Source: Faunimonas pinastri (GTDB taxonomy: Bacteria; Pseudomonadota; Alphaproteobacteria; Rhizobiales; Afifellaceae). Taken from it: a stretch of 64,000 nucleotides of DNA. Numbering within the stretch: the first letter of the stretch is position 1; every line of letters begins with the position of its first letter. This document shows positions 1 to 7,980 of the stretch, piece by piece. Position numbers and translations under genes: made by a program. The stretch covers positions 642,040 through 706,039 of the forward strand of contig NZ_FOFG01000001.1 in the NCBI RefSeq assembly GCF_900110915.1, in the 5' to 3' direction. A model generated the notes under the pieces. It was not told where the DNA came from. It saw nothing but the letters and a program-made list of their open reading frames with translations, and did not search any database.

Positions 1-1
1 G

Positions 2-262
2 TTTCCGCCGCTTCTGGCAGTGGCGGTCAAGGTCGGGATCGATCCGATCCACTTCGCCATGATCGCGGTGATCAACCTAATGATCGGCCTTACAACGCCA
101 CCGGTCGGCATCTGCCTTTTTGTGGCCGGCAATATCGGCAAGGTGACCCTCGGTCAGGTCAGCCGCGAGATCGGTCCCTTCCTGATCTGCAACATTCTGG
201 TGCTGATGCTGGTGTCGTTCGTGCCGGCCATTTCGCTCTGGCTTCCGAGCCTGTTCTTCTAA
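2..262 (+). CDS. dctM: TRAP transporter large permease (DctM), C-terminal fragment
   Basis: Reading frame open from the window edge, ending at TAA 260-262. The 86 visible residues are hydrophobic and contain the segment INLMIGLTTPPVGICLFVAG, the conserved last transmembrane region of DctM/DedA-type TRAP large permeases; the same motif in the complete DctM at 4561-5844 reads ALITPPVGLNLFVVQ. It is the membrane channel of a periplasmic-binding-protein-dependent secondary transporter. It lies 60 bp upstream of uxuA in the same direction, so the substrate may be a hexuronate or related sugar acid (inference). The rest of the transporter lies outside the window. Confidence 0.85.
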   Translation, partial: FPPLLAVAVKVGIDPIHFAMIAVINLMIGLTTPPVGICLFVAGNIGKVTLGQVSREIGPFLICNILVLMLVSFVPAISLWLPSLFF

Positions 263-283
263 CCGGGATCCCCGGATCCCGGT
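262..283 (+). terminator. Perfect inverted repeat after the first dctM
   Basis: A 10-bp perfect inverted repeat (ACCGGGATCC / GGATCCCGGT) with only CC between the arms starts at the last base of the dctM stop codon. It could pair as a compact hairpin. There is no T-run after it, so it is either a weak terminator or an RNA-stabilising hairpin between dctM and uxuA. Confidence 0.4.
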
Positions 284-322
284 ATCGCAGTATCCCCCGA
301 CGCAATCCCAAAGAGAGACAAC

Positions 323-1507
323 ATGGAAGAGACCTGGCGCTGGTTCGGACCGGAAGATGCGATCGGCCTTGCCGAAATCCGGCAGACGGGCGCGCGCGGC
401 ATCGTCACCGCCCTGCATCAGATCCCCTATGGCGTGGTCTGGACCGAAGAGGAAATCGCCAGGCGGCAGGCGATGATTTCGGCCGATCCGGCGCTTGGGC
501 TGGAATGGAGGGTAGTGGAAAGCCTGCCGATCCACGAGCGGATCAAGCTCGGCGACGGCGATATCGAGCCGCTGCTGGAGAACTACCGCCAGTCCATGCG
601 GAACCTCGCCGCCTGCGGCATCCACATCATCTGCTACAATTTCATGCCGGTGCTGGACTGGACGCGCACCCGCCTCGACCAGCCGCTGGCGGGCGGCGGA
701 ACGTCGCTGCGCTTCAACATCCACGAATATGCCGCCTTCGACTGCTTCATGCTGGAGCGGCCGGGCGCCGAGGCCGAGCACACGCCGGAGGTGCTGCGGC
801 GCGCGAAAGCGTGGTTCGACGCTTCCACCGAGACCGACCGCGCGCGGTTGCTGACCAACATCATGGCCGGCCTGCCCGGGGCTTACGAACGCTACGACGT
901 GCCCGGGCTACGCGCCGTGCTGTCGCGCTACGATCATGTCACCCGCGACGATCTCCGCGCCAATTGCGTGCGCTTCCTGGAAGCCGTGGTGCCGACGGCC
1001 GAGGACGTGGGCATACGCCTCTGCGTCCATCCCGACGATCCGCCGCGCCCGCTCTTCGGGCTCGACCGCATCGTGTCCAATGCCGACGACATCGCCTTCA
1101 TCCTCGACGCGGTGCCCTCGCAGGCCAACGGGCTGACGCTCTGCGCCGGCTCGCTCGGCGCCAACCCCGCCAACGACGTGCCGGCCATCGCGAGGCGCTT
1201 CGCCGATCGCATCCATTTCGCCCATCTCCGCAATGTGCGGAAGGATGCCGATGGCTCCTTCGAGGAAGCCGATCATCTCGACGGCGACACGGACATGGTG
1301 GCGCTGGTGAAGGTGCTGATGGACGAGCAGGCGCGGCGCAGGGCCGAGGGCCGGTCCGACTGGCAGATCCCGATGCGGCCCGACCATGGCCATGAGCTAC
1401 TCTCCGACATTGGCCGCAAGACGCATCCCGGCTATCCGCTGATCGGCCGCATGCGCGGTCTGGCGGAACTGCGCGGCGTCATGCGGGCGGTGGAACGGCT
1501 GGGCTAG
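323..1507 (+). CDS. uxuA: Mannonate dehydratase UxuA
   Basis: 394 aa, the usual length for UxuA, which dehydrates D-mannonate to 2-keto-3-deoxygluconate in cytoplasmic glucuronate catabolism. Family motifs are visible: the N-terminal MEETWRWFGPEDAI, the metal-binding region LCVHPDDPPRPLFG, TLCAGSLGANPAND, the strand IHFAHLRNV, and near the C-terminus IPMRPDHGHELL. Together these carry the Cys/His/Asp ligands of the metal-dependent TIM-barrel enzyme. The ATG at 323 is preceded by AAAGAGAG. It follows a TRAP permease on the same strand, consistent with uptake plus catabolism of a sugar acid. A hairpin and a 14-bp repeat array follow. Confidence 0.95.
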   Translation: MEETWRWFGPEDAIGLAEIRQTGARGIVTALHQIPYGVVWTEEEIARRQAMISADPALGLEWRVVESLPIHERIKLGDGDIEPLLENYRQSMRNLAACGIHIICYNFMPVLDWTRTRLDQPLAGGGTSLRFNIHEYAAFDCFMLERPGAEAEHTPEVLRRAKAWFDASTETDRARLLTNIMAGLPGAYERYDVPGLRAVLSRYDHVTRDDLRANCVRFLEAVVPTAEDVGIRLCVHPDDPPRPLFGLDRIVSNADDIAFILDAVPSQANGLTLCAGSLGANPANDVPAIARRFADRIHFAHLRNVRKDADGSFEEADHLDGDTDMVALVKVLMDEQARRRAEGRSDWQIPMRPDHGHELLSDIGRKTHPGYPLIGRMRGLAELRGVMRAVERLG

Positions 1508-1539
1508 CTCACGGCCTCCGACGGGGGAGGGAGCGCGAA

Positions 1540-1569
1540 TTCGATTGCGGCTTCCGGGCCGCAATCGAA
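1540..1569 (+). terminator. 12-bp stem hairpin downstream of uxuA
   Basis: Perfect 12-bp inverted repeat (TTCGATTGCGGC / GCCGCAATCGAA) with a 6-nt loop, 33 bp after the uxuA stop. No U-tract follows; the sequence runs straight into GC-rich repeats. It probably ends or protects the uxuA transcript. Confidence 0.5.
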
Positions 1570-1570
1570 G

Positions 1571-1668
1571 GGCCGCCGGCTGCAAGGAGCCGGGTGCGAG
1601 GGGCCGGGTGCGAGGGGCCGGGTGCGAGGGGCCGGCTGCAACGAGCCGGGTGCGAGGGGCCGGGCTTC
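1571..1668 (+). repeat. 14-bp tandem repeat array, about seven units
   Basis: Seven head-to-tail 14-bp units, most reading AGGGGCCGGGTGCG, with two variant units ending CTGCA. The array lies between uxuA and the LysR gene, overlapping the likely LysR promoter. The plus strand has many runs of three or four Gs at regular spacing, so G-quadruplex formation is possible. Unit number may vary between strains. Confidence 0.85.
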
Positions 1669-1716
1669 GTACATGCGGATTGAAAAGTTTTTCCTTTCCG
1701 CGTCACAGTCCCGGGC

Positions 1717-2631
1717 ATGATCGACCTGCGGAATATCGAGACATTCTTCTGGGCGGCCGCGCTGGGCAGTCTTCGTGCGGCCTCCGACCGGCTGGGAACC
1801 ACGCAGCCCGCCGTCTCGCAGCGCATCGCCTCGCTGGAAAGCAGCCTCGGCGTGCGACTGTTCGAGCGTGACGCGCGCGGGGTGAAGCTCACCCCGAAGG
1901 GGCACGAGCTGCTGGTCCATGCCGAGCGGCTTCTCATGGCGCGGCGCGACATGATCGATGCGGCCCGGGACCAGTACACGGTCGCCGGGACGCTGAAGAT
2001 CGGCGTTGCGGAAACCATCGTGCAGACTTGGCTGCCGCGCCTGATCGAAAGGGTCCACGCGGCCTATCCCGCTTTGGTGCTGGAAATCGAGGTGGACAGC
2101 ACGCATGTGCTGAAATCCCACCTTCTGTCGCGCGAGATCGACCTGGCTTTCCTGATGGGCCCGGTGCTGGAAACGCGGGTGGAGAACCTGCCGCTCTGCA
2201 CCTATCCGCTGGCCTGGGTGGCAAGCCCGGCGCTGGATCTCGGGCCGGAGCCGCTCACGCTCGACCGGATCGCGCGGTTTCCGATCGTCACCTATCCTTC
2301 CCGCAGCAGGCCGTATCGCGTGGTGCGCGATATGCTGATGCGAGCGGGGGTCGCTTCGCCGCGCATGTACGGCAGCGCCTCGCTTTCCATGATCGTGCGG
2401 ATGACGATGGACGGCATCGGCACAAGCGTGATCGCGCCCGTTTTCCTCGACAAGGAACTGCAGCGGGGTGAACTCAGGATCGTCGAGGTCGAGGCGGATC
2501 CCTTGCCGGACCTGAGCTTCACGGCGACCTGGCTCGACGGACCGCAAGGTCCGGCGCCTCGCCTGATCGCGCAGATCGCGCAGACGGTCGCCCGCAACGA
2601 CGCTCTGGGCAGCGATAAGCCGCGCTTATAG
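1717..2631 (+). CDS. LysR-family transcriptional regulator
   Basis: 304 aa, the normal LysR length. The N-terminus (RNIETFFWAAALGSLRAASD, then TTQPAVSQRIASLE) is the LysR winged helix-turn-helix. Residues from about 90 on look like the periplasmic-binding-protein-like effector domain. It lies upstream of, and in the same direction as, the dctP-dctQ-dctM operon, with an ATTCC-N6-GGAAT palindrome in the gap. It is therefore the likely activator of the TRAP/DUF2848/amidase operon, though control of uxuA upstream is also possible. The ATG at 1717 gives the standard start 'MIDLRNIETF'; no strong Shine-Dalgarno sequence is visible. Confidence 0.92.
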   Translation: MIDLRNIETFFWAAALGSLRAASDRLGTTQPAVSQRIASLESSLGVRLFERDARGVKLTPKGHELLVHAERLLMARRDMIDAARDQYTVAGTLKIGVAETIVQTWLPRLIERVHAAYPALVLEIEVDSTHVLKSHLLSREIDLAFLMGPVLETRVENLPLCTYPLAWVASPALDLGPEPLTLDRIARFPIVTYPSRSRPYRVVRDMLMRAGVASPRMYGSASLSMIVRMTMDGIGTSVIAPVFLDKELQRGELRIVEVEADPLPDLSFTATWLDGPQGPAPRLIAQIAQTVARNDALGSDKPRL

Positions 2632-2670
2632 CCCGCATGCAAAGTTACGATTGGACGCTGGACGCACGTT

Positions 2671-2688
2671 CATTCCCAATGAGGAATG
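2671..2688 (+). promoter_or_regulatory. LysR-type binding site upstream of dctP
   Basis: CATTCC-CAATGA-GGAATG is a perfect 6-bp interrupted palindrome and fits the LysR-type consensus T-N11-A (ATTCC-N6-GGAAT). It lies 40 bp after the LysR stop and 126 bp before dctP, where a LysR activator site for the TRAP operon would be expected. Confidence 0.55.
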
Positions 2689-2814
2689 CCCAAAGGGTAG
2701 TCAGGCCTCCAAACGAGGCGGATGATCCCGAAATGATCGCGCCCTCGACCTTCGGACATGTCCGTAGCCGTGGTCACAAGCGGCGAGGCGAGGGCGAGAC
2801 GAAGAGGAGAACAG

Positions 2815-3858
2815 ATGAAAACCGTCGCGCTGGCCTTTGCCGCATTGCTTGCGGGCAGCACCGTTGCCGCAGCACAGGAGCTTCCGAAGACCCAGCTCAA
2901 GGTCGTGGGCGGCCTGAGCAACCTGACCGCCTATCAGGATTACGAAAAGCCGTTCTGGACCAAGACCGTGCCGGACCTGTCCCATGGCCAGGTGACCGCG
3001 CAGATCCGCGGCTTCAACGAGATGGGCCTGAAGGGGCCTGAGATCCTGCGTCTGATGTCGCAGGGCGTCATCGAGTTCGGCACGGCGACCCTGTCATATT
3101 TCGCCAGCGACAACCCGATCAACGAGGCCATCGATCTCGCCGGCCTGTCGCCCGACGCGAAGACCGCCCGCGAAGTCACGGACGCTTTCGAGCCGGTCCT
3201 GGCCAAGACCTACGGCGAAGGCTCCAACGTCAAGCTTCTCGGCATTTCCACCTATCCGGCGCAGGTCCTGTTCTGCAACGCGGACATCAAGGGGCTCGCC
3301 GACCTGAAGGGCAAGAAGGTCCGCACCTCCAGCCGCACGCAGGCCGAGTTCGTGGACGCCTTCGGCGGCTCCAGCGTTACCATGGCCTTCGGCGAAGTGG
3401 TGCCGGCGCTCCAGAACAAGGTCGTGGACTGCGCCATCACCGGTTCGCTCTCCGGCTATTCGGCCAAGTGGTACGAGGTTTCTACCCATCTCATGGCCCT
3501 GCCGATCAACTGGAACCAGCAGATCCATGCGGTGAACCAGAAGACCTGGGACAAGCTCGATCCCAAGGTGCAGGCTTTCCTGCAGACCAACATCGACAAG
3601 ATGGTGAACGACATCTGGGATGCCGCCGCCAAGCAGACGCAGGAAGGCTACGACTGCAACACCGGCGCTGCCGCCTGTCCCCTCGACGTGAAGGGCAAGA
3701 TGGTTCTGGTGGAGCCGAGCGAGGCCGACCGGGCCCTGCTGAAGACGGTGCTGCAGGAGCAGATCCTGCCGAAATGGGCGGCGCGTTGCTCGGCGGAATG
3801 CGTGGAGAGCTTCGACGCGACCGTGGGCAAGACCCTGGGCGTGACCGCGAAGAAGTAA
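2815..3858 (+). CDS. dctP: TRAP transporter periplasmic substrate-binding protein (DctP family)
   Basis: 347 aa. I chose the ATG at 2815 rather than an upstream start because it follows AAGAGGAGA at good spacing and begins a clear Sec signal peptide (MKTVALAFAALLAGSTVAAA-QE). The mature protein has the DctP pattern, including DLKGKKVRTSSRTQAEFVDA and a central substrate-binding Arg in VRTSSR. It captures the solute in the periplasm for DctQM downstream. A stable hairpin separates it from dctQ, which usually raises binding-protein transcript levels over permease transcripts. The ligand is unknown; the hydrolases further down suggest an organic acid or amide. Confidence 0.92.
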   Translation: MKTVALAFAALLAGSTVAAAQELPKTQLKVVGGLSNLTAYQDYEKPFWTKTVPDLSHGQVTAQIRGFNEMGLKGPEILRLMSQGVIEFGTATLSYFASDNPINEAIDLAGLSPDAKTAREVTDAFEPVLAKTYGEGSNVKLLGISTYPAQVLFCNADIKGLADLKGKKVRTSSRTQAEFVDAFGGSSVTMAFGEVVPALQNKVVDCAITGSLSGYSAKWYEVSTHLMALPINWNQQIHAVNQKTWDKLDPKVQAFLQTNIDKMVNDIWDAAAKQTQEGYDCNTGAAACPLDVKGKMVLVEPSEADRALLKTVLQEQILPKWAARCSAECVESFDATVGKTLGVTAKK

Positions 3859-3865
3859 CCCGACG

Positions 3866-3893
3866 ATGCCGGGGGAGCTCCGTCCCCCGGCAT
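3866..3893 (+). promoter_or_regulatory. Strong intercistronic hairpin between dctP and dctQ
   Basis: Perfect 10-bp inverted repeat (ATGCCGGGGG / CCCCCGGCAT) with an 8-nt loop, 8 bp after the dctP stop. There is no T-run. Its position fits an mRNA-stabilising or attenuating hairpin that favours binding-protein expression over the permeases. Confidence 0.65.
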
Positions 3894-3943
3894 GAACCGC
3901 CTCGACGCTCGCCCCTCGAAACGCCGCCGTCAGGGATTTCCCG

Positions 3944-4564
3944 ATGCCATCCTCCGCCCCAGTCCTCCGCCTGGCCGCGCTGTCGCGCCGAGCCGAGGCG
4001 CTAGCCCGCTATGCCGTCTGGTTCAGCGGCGCCCTCACTCTCGCCAGCGTCCTCCTGATCTCGGTGGACGTGCTGGCCCGCAAGTTCCTCGGTCGCAATA
4101 CCGGAGCGGCCGACGAACTGTCGAGCTACGCCTTCGCCATCAGCACATCGTGGTCGCTCGCCTTCGCCACCCTGCAGCGGGCGAATGTGCGCGTGGACGT
4201 GCTTTATCAACGTCTCCCGGTCCGCCTGTCGGCCGTTCTCGACTGGCTCTCGCTGGTCGCCATGGGCGTCTTCATGGCGTTCCTCACCTACTATGCGCTG
4301 GGTGTCGTACAGGCATCCTGGGATCAGCACTCGACCGCCAACACGCCGCTGGCCACGCCGCTTTATATCCCGCAGGGGCTCTGGTTCCTGGGCCTGCTCT
4401 TCATGTGCCTGATCCTCGCCCTCATGCTGCTGCGCGCCTCGGTGGCGCTGGTGACCGGCGATCTGGACACGGTCCGCGAGATTTGCGGCGTTCGCTCCAC
4501 AAGGGAAGAGGCGGAAGACGAGGCCGAAGCCGGCGAGCGCATGGTGAGGGGAGAATCCGCATGA
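3944..4564 (+). CDS. dctQ: TRAP transporter small permease (DctQ family)
   Basis: 206 aa with four hydrophobic segments, as expected for DctQ, plus a charged C-terminal tail rich in Glu. Motifs include VDVLARKFLGR near the end of helix 1 and ADELSSYAFAISTSWSLAFA in helix 2. It forms the membrane complex with the large permease. AGGGA lies upstream of the ATG. Its stop overlaps the dctM start (ATGA at 4561-4564), indicating translational coupling. Confidence 0.9.
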   Translation: MPSSAPVLRLAALSRRAEALARYAVWFSGALTLASVLLISVDVLARKFLGRNTGAADELSSYAFAISTSWSLAFATLQRANVRVDVLYQRLPVRLSAVLDWLSLVAMGVFMAFLTYYALGVVQASWDQHSTANTPLATPLYIPQGLWFLGLLFMCLILALMLLRASVALVTGDLDTVREICGVRSTREEAEDEAEAGERMVRGESA

Positions 4565-5844
4565 TTGCGACCGCACTTGTCCTGCTTTTGGCGCTGATCG
4601 GGCTTTCCATCCCGGTCGCCGCGGCGCTCGGCGTCCTCGGACTGATCCTGGACCCGCTCTATTCGATGCTGCCGCTGAGCCGCGCGATGGGGGAACTCGC
4701 CTGGAGTTCCAACAACGAATTCCTGATGGTCGCCATCCCGCTCTTCATCCTTTTGGGCGAAGTGCTGCTGCGGGCCGGCTTCGCGGAAAGCATGTACGGC
4801 GCCATGAGCCTGTGGCTTTCCTGGCTGCCGGGCGGGCTGATGCACGCCAATATCGGGGCGTCGACACTGTTTTCGGCGACGTCGGGCTCCAGCGTCGCGA
4901 CGGCGGCGACCGTCGGAACCGTCGCGATCCCCCAGATCAAGCGCTACGGCTACAACGAGCCGCTGTTTCTCGGCAGTCTCGCCGCGGGCGGCACGCTGGG
5001 CATCCTGATCCCGCCGTCGGTGAACCTCGTGATCTACGGCGTGCTGACGAACGCATCGGTGCCGAAGCTCTATTTGGCCGGGATCATCCCCGGCCTGATG
5101 ATGGCCGGGCTCTTCATGCTCACCATCATCGCCGGCTGCGTGGTGAAGCCGCATTGGGGCGGGGAGCGGATCCACGCCACCTGGGGCCAGCGGCTGCGCA
5201 GCCTTGTGCATCTGGCGCCGCCGCTCGGCATTTTCCTTCTGGTGGTCGGCTCCATCTATGCGGGCATCGCCACGCCAACGGAAGCGGCCGCGCTCGGCGT
5301 GCTCGGTGCGCTGATCCTCGCGGCGTGCTTCGGCCGCCTGTCCTTCGCCATGCTCCGCGAGGCGATCGAGGGGACGATGAAGACCACCGCGATGATCATG
5401 CTGATCATCATCGCCGCGAGCTTCCTTAACTTCATCATGTCGGCGACGGGCCTGATCGACGCCATCACCAGCTCGATCTCGTCGCTCGGCCTGACGCCGA
5501 CCGAGATGCTGATCGCCGTGGTGATCTTCTACCTGATCCTCGGCTGCTTCATGGAAACGCTGTCCATGATGATCACCACGATTCCGATCGTGGCGCCCAT
5601 CATGTTCAAGCTCGGCTACGATCCGATCTGGCTCGGCATCGTGATCATCATCTTGGTCGAGGCCGCGCTCATCACGCCGCCGGTCGGGCTGAACCTCTTC
5701 GTCGTGCAGAGCCTGCGCAAGAACGGGTCGATGGGCGCCGTCATCAGCGGCAGCCTGCCCTTCGTCTTCGCGATGTTCGTGATGCTGCTCCTGCTCGGCA
5801 TCTTCCCGGCTCTCGCCCTGTTCCTGCCGCACGCCTTCGGATGA
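4561..5844 (+). CDS. dctM: TRAP transporter large permease (DctM family)
   Basis: 427 aa from the ATG at 4561, which overlaps the dctQ stop. It is multi-spanning, about 12 transmembrane segments. Characteristic motifs are NIGASTLFSATSGSSVATAA, GTLGILIPPSVNLVIYG, IYAGIATPTEAAALGVLGA and ALITPPVGLNLFVVQ. It is the sodium-coupled transport channel of the TRAP system made by dctP-dctQ-dctM. It is followed after 40 bp by the DUF2848 gene in the same direction, so the catabolic genes probably belong to this operon. Confidence 0.95.
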   Translation: MIATALVLLLALIGLSIPVAAALGVLGLILDPLYSMLPLSRAMGELAWSSNNEFLMVAIPLFILLGEVLLRAGFAESMYGAMSLWLSWLPGGLMHANIGASTLFSATSGSSVATAATVGTVAIPQIKRYGYNEPLFLGSLAAGGTLGILIPPSVNLVIYGVLTNASVPKLYLAGIIPGLMMAGLFMLTIIAGCVVKPHWGGERIHATWGQRLRSLVHLAPPLGIFLLVVGSIYAGIATPTEAAALGVLGALILAACFGRLSFAMLREAIEGTMKTTAMIMLIIIAASFLNFIMSATGLIDAITSSISSLGLTPTEMLIAVVIFYLILGCFMETLSMMITTIPIVAPIMFKLGYDPIWLGIVIIILVEAALITPPVGLNLFVVQSLRKNGSMGAVISGSLPFVFAMFVMLLLLGIFPALALFLPHAFG

Positions 5845-5884
5845 GCGGCAGGACCATTCTCTCCTTCAATGCTCCAGGATCGAC

Positions 5885-6565
5885 ATGGAACTGAAATTCA
5901 CAATCGCTGACGGGCAAAGCGCGGCATTCACCGCCACGGTCGACAACCTCGTCGTTGCCGGCTGGGCGGGTCGCGACATGGCGGCGATCGAGCATCACAT
6001 CGAGGAACTCTTCGCCATCGGCGTGCCCCGGCCCAGCGCCGTGCCGCTCTTCTATCGCGGCTCGGCGAACCTCTTGACGCAAAGCGAGCGCGTGCAGGTC
6101 GTGGGCGGCGAAAGCTCCGGCGAGGTGGAAACCTTCGTCTTCGCCGCCGGCGGAGAGCTCTTCGTCAGCATCGCTTCCGACCATACCGACCGCAAGCTGG
6201 AGACGCAGAGCGTGGCGCTCTCCAAGCAGATCTGCGCCAAGCCGGTGGCGCGCGAGGCCTGGCGCCTCGCCGATGTCGCCGGACACTGGGACGAACTCGT
6301 GATCCGTTCCTTCATCCAGGAGGGCGGCCGCGAGGTGCTCTACCAGGAAGGCCCGCTCGCCTCGCTGCGGCCGCCGATGGAGCTGATCGCCGGCTTCTGC
6401 GGGGCGGGCACGCTGCCCGACGGCACGGGCATGCTCTGCGGCACTGTCGGCGCGATCGGCGGCATCCGCCCCGCTCCGGTCTTTTCGATGGAGCTGTTCG
6501 ATCCCCGCCTTGGCCGCACCATCCGCCATCGCTACGCTGTCGAAATCCTGCCGGAGGTTGCGTGA
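5885..6565 (+). CDS. DUF2848 family protein
   Basis: 226 aa, matching the DUF2848 family, whose members are typically around 225 aa and resemble the fumarylacetoacetate-hydrolase fold. Recognisable segments are GWAGRDMAAIEHHIEELFAI, GVPRPSAVPLFYRGSANLLT and ASDHTDRKLE. A CAGGA sequence precedes the ATG. It sits between dctM and an amidase gene, only 3 bp from the latter, so it is likely co-transcribed. The biochemical role of the family is not established; a lyase or hydrolase step on the imported compound is my inference. Confidence 0.85.
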   Translation: MELKFTIADGQSAAFTATVDNLVVAGWAGRDMAAIEHHIEELFAIGVPRPSAVPLFYRGSANLLTQSERVQVVGGESSGEVETFVFAAGGELFVSIASDHTDRKLETQSVALSKQICAKPVAREAWRLADVAGHWDELVIRSFIQEGGREVLYQEGPLASLRPPMELIAGFCGAGTLPDGTGMLCGTVGAIGGIRPAPVFSMELFDPRLGRTIRHRYAVEILPEVA

Positions 6566-6568
6566 TCC

Positions 6569-7936
6569 ATGAGTGAGTTGGCTGAAGCGACGATCGCGGA
6601 ACTCGGCGCGGCACTGGACGAGGGCCGGACGAGCTCCGTCGCCCTGACGCGGGCGGCGCTGGACAAGGCCGCCGATCCGGCGGGCGAGGGATCGCGCATC
6701 TTCACCCGGCTGTACCGGGATCGGGCGCTCGCCATGGCGAGCGCATCGGACGCGTTGCGCGCGGCGGGCATCCGACGCTCACCCATCGATGGCCTGCCGG
6801 TCTCGATCAAGGACCTCTTCGATGTCGCGGGCGAAGTGACGCTTGCCGGCTCCGTCGCGGCCGATGGCAACGCGCCCGCATCCGCCAACGCGGAGATCGT
6901 GGACCGGCTGATCGCCGCCGGCGCCGTGATCGTCGGGCGCAGCAACATGACCGAGTTCGCCTTTTCCGGCCTCGGCATCAATCCGCATTACGGCACGCCG
7001 CTGAATCCCTTCGACCGGCAGACCGGCCGCATTCCCGGCGGCTCTTCCTCCGGCGCGGCCGTCTCCGTCAGCGATGGCATGGCGGTGGCCGGCATCGGGT
7101 CCGACACCGGCGGCTCGGTTCGCATTCCGGCCGCGCTCTGTGGACTCGCCGGCTTCAAGCCGACGGCGCGGCGCGTCTCCACGAAGGGCGCGTTGCCGCT
7201 TTCCACCACGCTGGATTCGGTCGGACCGATCGCCCGCACCGTGGCCGATTGCGCCGTTCTGGATGCGGTTCTGTCGGGCGACGACCGGCCGCTCCCGGCC
7301 GCTTCCGACATCACCGGCCTGCGCATCGCCGTTCCCACCACCGTGGTGCTGGACGGGATGGACGAGACGGTTGCCGACGCCTTCCACACCGCGCTGAAGG
7401 CGTTGCGAGATGCGGGTGCGCTCGTGAGCGAAATCGCGATCCCCGAATTCGCGCATCTGCCGGCGATCAACGCCAAGGGCAGCTTTGCGGCGGCGGAAGC
7501 CTGGCACTGGCACCGTGACCTCATAGGAAAGGCGGCCGACCGCTACGATCCCCGCGTGCTCTCGCGGATACGGCCGGGCGGAAGCATGTCTGCGGCCGAG
7601 TATCTGGACTTGATCGAGGCCCGGGCGGCCTGGATCGCGGCGGTGGAAAACCGCATCGCCGGCTTCGACGCCGTACTCATGCCGACGGTGCCGTTGATCG
7701 CGCCGCCGGTCGCCGCGCTGCGGGACGACGACGAGGCCTACACCAGGACCAACGGCCTGAACCTGCGCAATCCGACCTTCATCAACTTCCTCGACGGCTG
7801 CGCCCTCTCCGTGCCCTGCCATGCGCCGGGGATGGCCCCGGTCGGCCTGATGATCGCAGGTCCGGCAAATGCCGATCGGAAGGTAATCGCCGTCGGGCAG
7901 GCGGTGGAGCGGGTGTTGGCGGCCCAATGGGGATAG
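6569..7936 (+). CDS. Amidase (amidase signature family)
   Basis: 455 aa. The amidase-signature Ser-cisSer-Lys triad is present: Lys in GLPVSIKDLFDV, the cis-Ser and neighbours in GGSSSGAAVSVSDG, and the nucleophile Ser in GSDTGGSVRIPAALCGL. It therefore hydrolyses a carboxamide or related C-N bond in the cytoplasm. It starts 3 bp after the DUF2848 gene and is followed by a 14-bp direct repeat and a DUF1445 gene. No GatB/GatC partners lie near, so it is a catabolic amidase rather than the tRNA amidotransferase subunit GatA. The exact substrate is unknown. Confidence 0.92.
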   Translation: MSELAEATIAELGAALDEGRTSSVALTRAALDKAADPAGEGSRIFTRLYRDRALAMASASDALRAAGIRRSPIDGLPVSIKDLFDVAGEVTLAGSVAADGNAPASANAEIVDRLIAAGAVIVGRSNMTEFAFSGLGINPHYGTPLNPFDRQTGRIPGGSSSGAAVSVSDGMAVAGIGSDTGGSVRIPAALCGLAGFKPTARRVSTKGALPLSTTLDSVGPIARTVADCAVLDAVLSGDDRPLPAASDITGLRIAVPTTVVLDGMDETVADAFHTALKALRDAGALVSEIAIPEFAHLPAINAKGSFAAAEAWHWHRDLIGKAADRYDPRVLSRIRPGGSMSAAEYLDLIEARAAWIAAVENRIAGFDAVLMPTVPLIAPPVAALRDDDEAYTRTNGLNLRNPTFINFLDGCALSVPCHAPGMAPVGLMIAGPANADRKVIAVGQAVERVLAAQWG

Positions 7937-7964
7937 CCGGGCGGGGATAGCCGGGCGGGGATAG
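7937..7964 (+). repeat. Tandem 14-bp repeat between amidase and DUF1445 genes
   Basis: CCGGGCGGGGATAG occurs twice head to tail, and a partial third copy (TGGGGATAG) forms the amidase stop region. It looks like a small slippage duplication and lies directly before the AGGAGGAG ribosome binding site of the next gene. Confidence 0.8.
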
Positions 7965-7980
7965 GAGGAGCGGAGCAATA

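Noticed and set aside
1571..1668. CRISPR array
   Set aside because: Units are 14 bp with no spacers; it is a simple tandem repeat. No cas genes occur in the window.
4363..5832. 489-codon minus-strand open frame rich in His/Asp/Glu
   Set aside because: Shadow of dctM; composition typical of antisense to hydrophobic membrane proteins.
6569..7936. Amidase as GatA of the tRNA amidotransferase
   Set aside because: No gatB/gatC near, and the operon context is TRAP transport plus DUF2848/DUF1445.
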